64,000 nt of DNA. Origin: Asterias amurensis (taxonomy: Eukaryota; Echinodermata; Asteroidea; Forcipulatida; Asteriidae). Under the pieces are notes generated by a model. It searched no databases and was not told where the DNA came from. It worked only from the letters and a program-made list of their open reading frames with translations. Location: assembly GCF_032118995.1 (NCBI RefSeq), contig NC_092648.1:883001-947000 (forward strand). Direction: 5' to 3'. Every line of letters starts with the position of its first letter. Position 1 is the first letter of the stretch. The translations under genes and the position numbers were made by a program. This document shows positions 57,146 to 64,000 of the stretch, in pieces.

Positions 57146-57978
57146 CTCCTACGGCTTCATATAATTCCAATTATGTGTCAGGTAAGAACCTTAACATAGT
57201 TTGAAATTATTCGCTAATACTGTATATCATAGGACCTGATGTGGTTTTTCCCCCAAGGTATTACTTTTAATGATCACTGCGAGTAGAACAAAATAGATTA
57301 CTGATATTTCAAATGGAATGAAACCAAATACAATATTTACTAAGCAATTTTTTAACTTCCTCTAATATAAACTGGAAATAAACAAAATTCAAGATTCATA
57401 TTGCTATTGCTTCTTTAATTCCAGCACCCATGATTGATCACAAATAATATTTAACCACTAGACCCAAGCCTAGTCCTTTGAAAGCAAATGCCAAACAATG
57501 ACATGCGATGCAAACAATCCATACACATCGTTTTTAAATTGTGAATACCCGGCTGTGGCAGTTCGCATGCAGTTATTATGGCATGGTTAAATAAATATGT
57601 ACATTAAGATACAGGTGATATATCAAATTACACATTACAAGTACTAATTGATACATGAACCACACGTAAGGTATTATTTCATCTTTACAGAAACTTCTTT
57701 CTGTTTTATTTGAAGAATCATATACATTATTGCTTTTACAATTAAAACAGAAAATATATGCGGACAATCTGTTAAATTAGAAACAGTAGAAACACTGCAC
57801 TAGCTTACATTTTATTCAATACTCCTTCTCTTGGTACAATTTTCCAACAAATCGAACAAGCATTTTGAAACCATTCACCAGCAAAGACTATGTTAAGTTG
57901 AACACTTGCATACTATGCATGCATTTACCACATGATATCAGTATGCAGCCTATCATGCAAAATCAAATTGAATGGGCA

Positions 57979-58178
57979 AACAGTAGGAGGGTTGACTTTT
58001 GACATCACATTACAGGCTGGTATATCTATCATTCAAAACCCGAATGGTTGACATTGAATGGTTACACAGTAGGAGGGTTAATTTTGTACAGTCTAGTTTC
58101 ATTCACAATGACATTCACAATATGATATCATTCAAAATCCTAGTAGACGACGTTTAACGATTGGACAGTAGGAGGGTT
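57979..58178 (-). repeat. Three copies of a 14-bp motif, spaced 86 and 99 bp
   Basis: acagtaggagggtt is found at about 57980, 58066 and 58165, each preceded by diverged attcaaaa/gaatgg sequence. On the pyruvate carboxylase strand it reads aaccctcctactgt. Confidence 0.8.
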
Positions 58179-59934
58179 ATAAAAGCTCCAAGTCTACTTA
58201 GACCAGAGCAGTACAATTGTCATTAGTTTCACACAATGGCTGGCTCCCTCAGACTTATGTGTTAATCTGGAGCTAATTCATTGCTCTGTACAATCACTAC
58301 ACATTTCAAGTTATGAGGTAATTTATTGTACTTTACATTGCAATTTATTTGGAATAGTTTACTGGCGAACATTGTGGATTAGAATTGTACCCATTAACAT
58401 AACTGTACTGAATTTCATGTTTAGACATTACATGACGATGTCATCTTACAATGACCGAGGCAAATTATAAAGTACTGTAAAGTTGTACAACTAACAAGAC
58501 TCATTACATGTAGTCAACAAATGGACAATCCCAAAAACTTGCATTGGTAAGGCTGATATACTATAAAGAAAAAAACACATTTATCTAGATATGGTTCAGG
58601 AGAACTACTGGAAGTTTTTAATAAAACAAAATGTGACAAAAAGTAAAGATGTTAGTGAAAATTAATTTATTGTAAGAACGGCTAAAAAAAGACAAAACCC
58701 TGGTAAAAAAACTATCACGAAAGGAACCCTTAAGAATCTAGTACAGAAATTGTATATAACTCATCCCCAGAATTTCCAAGGAAATTTCTATAGTTTAAAA
58801 GGAGCTTTTGTTATATGTATCCCATACATGTAAGGCCATTCTTACTATTTGTTGAACTTATTATGTGCCTATCTGCTTTGCCATATTTCATAGGTGCATT
58901 AACTTAAAACAACATCAAGGTTTATTCTTGCTCCTATTTTGCGTTATCTGCACTGACCTAACTTTATACCCTGGAACATTTAGATACCATTACACCAAGC
59001 AAAGTTTCAAAACCAACTTAAGTTTGTTTCACAAGCTATCATTGCTAAATATCCATCCATTCATACTTAAACGAAATAGTCAACTGGCACTGATAAACTA
59101 AAGCACACTTTCTTGCGGAAGTTTTAAAACATCCGAGGAGTGTCTAATTTGAAGACTGATGCTAGGAAACAAAATAACTTATCGGCGACTAAAACAGGCA
59201 GATAGTATTAAATATTCTTTTTCTCAGTCCTACTTACTTACTGCAGACCAAGATTCATTACTTTATACTAACTAGCGTCAGCCCACGACACATTTTCACA
59301 CAAAAAAAATGAACAATTTTAATTGCTAAGCAAAGTGTAATGTCATAGCACATATCACTACAGTGATATTGACAGCACATCTTTACGGTAAATCTTAGTG
59401 CTTTTTGAAATAGCTGAAGATTAGTAACTAAATGCTAATTGACATGATTTCATAACACAACCAACAATAACCATAAAAATATATCTTGTATTGATATGTC
59501 GAAACTAAAACTTTAGGCAGTCAAATTTACAAAATATAACTATTTCATTCCAGATAAAAGGTTCTTGGATTCCAGAAATGTTTACAAATATAAAGAAGCA
59601 AGATGAAAACATTGTATGTTGGGCGTAAAAGATATTTCTTTTAAAAAACACACGATTTCGTTCTGAGTGTAAAAACATCTACCCGCGTTATCTCTCACCT
59701 TCAACTTTACTGTGAACTAATTCAGGAGGTTTAATTTTTCAGTCATAATCTCTGCTTTACTGTTGAAGCATTTTAAAGATTCAAAACTCCTAATTAATTT
59801 AGATCCGGTTTAAATTATCCATATCGGTCTATTTTTTTTTACCTATTGGCCAAATTCTCTGATTTACATTATTCACAATGTAAATATTTCAATAATATAC
59901 AAATAACATGTAGTACTAAGGAAATAAAATACAT

Positions 59935-60080
59935 GCCTCAAAATAACCCTCGGCAATTGTCGTGGTGCCCTGTGCTTCTGCTGTGGTGCTCTTTGCAAAG
60001 TTCCAAAACAAAATTTGCAAAGTTTCAAAACAAATTTCCGTTTTCCCCATAGCGTGCCCCTTTCAAGAGTGATGTTCAAG
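59935..60080 (-). mobile_element. Dispersed 'gttattttgagg' repeat near the pyruvate carboxylase 3' end
   Basis: cctcaaaataaccctcggca, cgtggtgccctgtgcttctg and cctttcaagagtgatgttca are the inverse of the segment at 40.54-40.70 kb. Probably in the pyruvate carboxylase 3' UTR. Confidence 0.5.
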
Positions 60081-60336
60081 GCCTGAAGATGTACATGTAG
60101 TACTGAGGTTCGCTCGACCCCAGCGCCTTGCCTTAACCAAAAGCATTGGAATGGGCAAACGTATCAAGCACGCTCATTGGTAAATGCTCAGTCCCATCAT
60201 GCAGCACACTCACATTGAGCCAAGCACGCATGACATACTTCCTGAACAAGAATCTGTCCAATCTGATTAGCCCATCCCAGCCGTCCTGGTTAGATCTGGC
60301 TGCTGGGGCCGAACGAAATACTGAGGTTGATGCATT

Positions 60337-63300
60337 CTACTCAATCTCAACCAAGAGATCATCTCCTTGCACTGCTAAACCTTTCCTTGCATGAATATTC
60401 TTGACTGTCCCAGCAATAGGTGCCCTTACAACCATCTCCATCTTCATAGCACTCAGGACGACAATAGGGGCATCTTTCTCTACTTGGTCTCCTACTTGTA
60501 CCCTAATATCAATCACTTCCCCAGGCATAGGAGCTCCAATGGATCCCTTCACACCCTGCTGGGCTTTGGGATGGATGTTAATCTCCTAAAACAAAAATCA
60601 TAGATTAAATTAAAAAAGTAAGAATTACGTCCTGGTAACAAAAACCCTGCTTGGCTACCTTTAAATTTGTTTTCATATCCTGTTTAGAATAATTAAGCAC
60701 CCTTAACAACATAAACAAATATCAAAGACCAGTATCTGAACTTCATGTGATCAAATATTTCAAATGGCATTTTGGCTGGTGACATATTCTGGTAAAAACA
60801 ATTTTATTGTGCTTAGCTTCTTTTTGTGCTTAAGTAGCTCTATGAAATTGGCCCAAGACGAGTTGGGTCTGTACTTATATGACATCTTACCTTGGTAGCT
60901 ATTGTGTCCTTGATCAGCAATGATCGGAGTTGACCGTTGAGTTCAAAGAAGACTTCTCTCTCTCCAGTCTTTTCATCCATATCTCCCATAGCAAGCATCT
61001 TCACATGGAGTCTCTTTCCCTTCTCAATTTGAATCTGACAAAAACACACACAGAAACAAGTTGCCATAAATCATTTCTAAGCTCGACTGTAAATCTACCA
61101 GTAGTTTAGTTGACAGCATGATTAGAAACTTGTTGGATAAGTGTGAATCATAACACTATGCTGATTTCAAGACTTTGTTCCAGCAAGACCTAGTTTCATG
61201 GTTTTGCTGAAAGAAGAGTGCTCACTGAAGGGCTTACAAAAGCAGGGAATTCCCTGCTTACGTCAAGCGTAATTCACAGGTTAGTAAGTTCTTCCCTTAC
61301 ACAGCTAGCGCAAAAAATTCCACGCTTGCCCCGGAAGTGAAGATTGGTGATTGCAAGCACAGAATTCAACGATAAGCAGAGCCTTGCCATCAGTAGATTT
61401 AATTTTTGATCAAAAACTGGAGTTGGAATGTACATTCAAAACTTACATCAAATTCTTCTGCAATGTTAGGTCCAACAAAGAACAATCTCGTTGATATTGT
61501 CTCTACAGGACCATACAGTTTCCTGAAGTTGCGGAAGTCATCATAGACCTTTGGGTACAGGGCTGATGTAACAATGTTCTGCTCAGTCACATCTGAGCCA
61601 TGTTTCTCAACCAACTCCTCCTTGAGTTTGTCAAAGTCCATTGGAGGAAGCATCTCTCCTGGACGCTTATCAATCCTTGGCCCATCTTTAATGATCTGTT
61701 TTAAGAAATAAGAGATTGTTTGATTAACCCTTGATCATAGCAAAGTGACTCATGCTTTCCATCTCATGCCAATCATGGTTGAGATTCATAAAATTCAAGC
61801 ACAGTCTAACTTCAAAAAATTCTGATGCACTGCTTTGCTCTATACAACTCATATCTAGCTCATAGAAATATGATTGTATTAAAACAGGAGTTGATTTACC
61901 ACTGCTGGTTTTTTTCCAAACCACAATTCAAAACAAACATTTTATATACATGGTGTTATTGCATACCATACTAGACTGTATCTCCACCTTGCAAAATTTC
62001 AAATCCTAGCCATGGTGTAACTGCAAACTTTAATAGATTTAATTGTTGTGGGGCAACTAATAACTGTGTACCTTTGATCTGAGTGGTTCAGGAAAGCCCC
62101 CATAAGGTTGTCCTAAGTATCCCTGCATGAATTCTACCACTGAGGTCGGGAAAGACAATTCTTCTGCTTTCTCCAGAAGCGTCGCACCGTCCATCTTATT
62201 CTGCACCATGAACTGAGCCAAGTCACCCACTACTTTAGACGAGGGAGTCACCTTCAAAAAACGAAAGCAAATCTTATTAAATTGAATGATCAAAAAGACA
62301 GATGACTGAAAATACAATACAATGTAGATTGAATCAAGAGTAGACATTGTTATTTCAAGATTTCTCAAAGCAAGCTCAATCATCAACAAAAACATTGACC
62401 AATAACTAAAACAAAAATGTTAAAAACTTAACCTGTTTTCCATACGACTAAAGCTGTGAAAGACTAAAACAGCTTGATATTCAATCATTTATTAATAGTG
62501 TGTCCTTTAAACAAAACATTCAGTGGTGACCAACGGTTGTATTACAGAAAAGTACACAAAAAATACAAAATGTAAAAAGATGATACAAAATTATACAGTA
62601 AATCAATAGTGTAGAGTATCTATGACCAAACATATATCTTTATCTATATTTCCACATTTTCAAAAATTAAATAGCAGAAAATATATCAGAGTAAAGATCA
62701 GTAATATCAGAAACTAAATAAAACAAATTATATCAGAGGTACAAATTAGTGATTTGACAAAATAAATAATAGAAAATATATCAAATGTATAGATCAGTGT
62801 CATTAGAAATTAAATAACACAACAAATATCAAAGTAAAGATCAGTGATATCAGAAACTACATAACACAAATTATACCAGAGGTATAGATAAGTAATATAA
62901 GAAAACAAATAACAGAAAATGTCAGAGGTATAAAACAGTGATATCACAAGCTAAAAAACAGAATCATTATTAACACTATATCATACCAGATGTATAAAAC
63001 AGATATATCAAAAACTAAATAAGATAAAATATATCAGATGTATAGATCAATAACATCAAAAATTAAATAACAGAAAATATATCTGAGGTATAAAACAGTT
63101 ATACACTAAAAATGGAAAATATATCAAGTATACATATAGTTTAGTGATATCATAAACTAAATAACAGAAAATATACCAGATAGTATTTTGTTCATGGAAA
63201 CTTACCTTGATAAGGTCTCCCAGCAACTGATTGGCTTCTACATAAGCTTTCTTGACTTCCTTAAACTGAGACCCGAGTCCAAGAGTGAAAGCCTGGAATT

Positions 63301-64000
63301 GTAAGTTTGTGTATTGACCACCAGGGATTTCATTCTTATAGATGTCTGCATTACCACTCTTCATTGTTACTGCACACTCAAATGGACCATAGAACTGACG
63401 TACAACCTCCCAATAAGCACTATAGTTAAAAACCTCCTCCAATGGGATTCCTGTTAGAGGGACAATCAAGTATTCAAATAGTTTATAAAATATATGCAAA
63501 ACATACAAAGTTAAATTTTTCTCAAAGTGCTTTATACTATCGTAAGCTGCTGTTACAAATTTGTGTTTATTGCTATTGTTTTAAAGAGTGATTATCAAAC
63601 ATATACCTCCCCTTTAAGTGAATAGAAAACCTATCTTAGAGGTATGCAAAAGCACCATATATTATTGTTCATGTTAGTCCATTGTGTTTTGGTTTGTTTG
63701 CGTGGACATGCCTACCACAAGCTTTGGCTTTTCTGGTTATGCCCCCCCCCCTTGTTCTTTGTTATTCTTATTTTGATTATCTGTTGGAACGGAAATAAAT
63801 GTCTTCAAATGAAATAAAATGAAATCCTTTGGGACATAATTTCACTTGGAACAAAAAACCGGATCTTGTTTCCGAGTCACCTGTATCCAATTCAGTGCCT
63901 TCCAGCGCTGCAACAACAGCTCCCATACTCGGCTGTGATGTCATCCCAGACATCGTATCCACTGCAACATCCACAGCATCAGCACCAGCATGAGCAGCAG
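60337..64000 (-). CDS. PC: Pyruvate carboxylase, C-terminal third (5' part beyond window)
   Basis: Exons in coding order: 63881-64000 (cut by the window edge), 63206-63450, 62072-62251, 61447-61695, 60891-61034, 60337-60585 (TAG 60337-60339). Phases join to about 394 aa, aligning with the last third of the roughly 1,180-residue enzyme. First come the end of the carboxyltransferase domain ([34 protein letters not shown]) and the tetramerisation/allosteric region ([34 protein letters not shown]). The biotin carboxyl carrier domain follows, with AMKME; the biotinylated Lys codon is at 60442-60444, 34 residues before the C-terminus, as in human PC. Known role: mitochondrial, biotin- and ATP-dependent conversion of pyruvate to oxaloacetate. 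It converges on arginine kinase. The biotin carboxylase domain and targeting peptide are outside the window. Confidence 0.97.
61200..61390. mobile_element. Degraded copy of the 54.13-kb MITE family
   Basis: gcttacaaaagcagggaatt, ccctgcttacgtcaagcgta and gattgcaagcacagaattca share the words of the 54.13-kb element. It lies in a pyruvate carboxylase intron. A related end (tatgaaattggccca) is near 60.84 kb. Confidence 0.4.
62575..63190 (-). repeat. Degenerate minisatellite, unit about 50 bp, roughly 12 copies
   Basis: Words such as atatatcagaggtataga, tcagtgatatcagaaac and taaataacagaaaata recur about every 50 bp, filling most of the pyruvate carboxylase intron between exons 62072-62251 and 63206-63450. 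Confidence 0.9.
63660..63835 (+). mobile_element. Possible LINE 3' tail
   Basis: tggacatgcctaccacaagc to gaacggaaataaatgtcttc plus an aatgaaataaaatgaaat tail resembles the 26.1-kb segment. It lies in a pyruvate carboxylase intron and includes a 10-C run near 63742. Confidence 0.4.

Larger units (their letters stand above)
55500..60336. other. Region between the arginine kinase and pyruvate carboxylase 3' ends
   Basis: No coding segment is recognised. It contains MITEs at 56.46 and 56.99 kb, a tRNA-Leu-like SINE at 56.85 kb, a thrice-repeated 14-bp motif near 58 kb and a dispersed repeat at 59.93 kb. The right part should include the pyruvate carboxylase 3' UTR; several TTTATT sequences could be minus-strand polyadenylation signals and I cannot choose among them. 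Confidence 0.6.

Noticed and set aside
60391-60603. Plus-strand open frames opposite the biotin domain
   Set aside because: They are shadows of the strongly conserved minus-strand pyruvate carboxylase exon.
62575-63190. CRISPR-like array
   Set aside because: This is a eukaryotic intron; units are contiguous and degenerate with no unique spacers, so a minisatellite is the right call.

Overview
This is a eukaryotic, AT-rich genomic window from an animal. Every coding region found is split by spliceosomal introns with GT-AG borders. The intergenic and intronic DNA is full of short inverted-repeat transposons, tRNA-derived SINEs and minisatellites. The best taxonomic clue is the phosphagen kinase at 47.5-54.8 kb: a creatine-kinase-like scaffold with arginine-kinase-type substrate loops, the combination known from echinoderms. 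I infer an echinoderm, possibly a sea star, but cannot prove the class.

Layout. (1) About 1.2-6.7 kb, plus strand: the 3' part of a DUF229 (alkaline-phosphatase/sulfatase-superfamily) gene, whose last codons run into a degenerate tandem repeat. (2) 11.8-19.3 kb, minus strand: complete KAT5/Tip60 MYST histone acetyltransferase, 11 coding exons, 507 aa. (3) 19.6-40.4 kb, plus strand: complete POLR3F/RPC6 (RNA polymerase III subunit), 8 coding exons, 316 aa, with a 14-kb seventh intron. Genes 2 and 3 are head to head with 279 bp between their start codons. (4) 43-55.5 kb, plus strand: arginine kinase, 8 coding exons, 402 aa, with one or two candidate non-coding first exons and an unusual basic C-terminal tail ending in a CaaX-like box (CVAL). 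(5) 60.3-64.0 kb, minus strand: the last six exons of pyruvate carboxylase, including the biotin-attachment lysine; the gene runs off the window edge.

The genes do not form one pathway. KAT5 (chromatin acetylation) and POLR3F (Pol III transcription) share a promoter region. Arginine kinase and pyruvate carboxylase, arranged tail to tail, are housekeeping/energy-metabolism genes. Non-coding DNA holds at least eight inverted-repeat element types, six hairpin-CGAAACG motifs that look like Penelope-type retroelement ends, and a 1.06-kb element with internal direct repeats and CRE palindromes. The most biologically interesting observation is the arginine kinase with a possible prenylation signal supplied only by its last exon. 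Retaining the preceding intron would give a normal-length enzyme without the tail.
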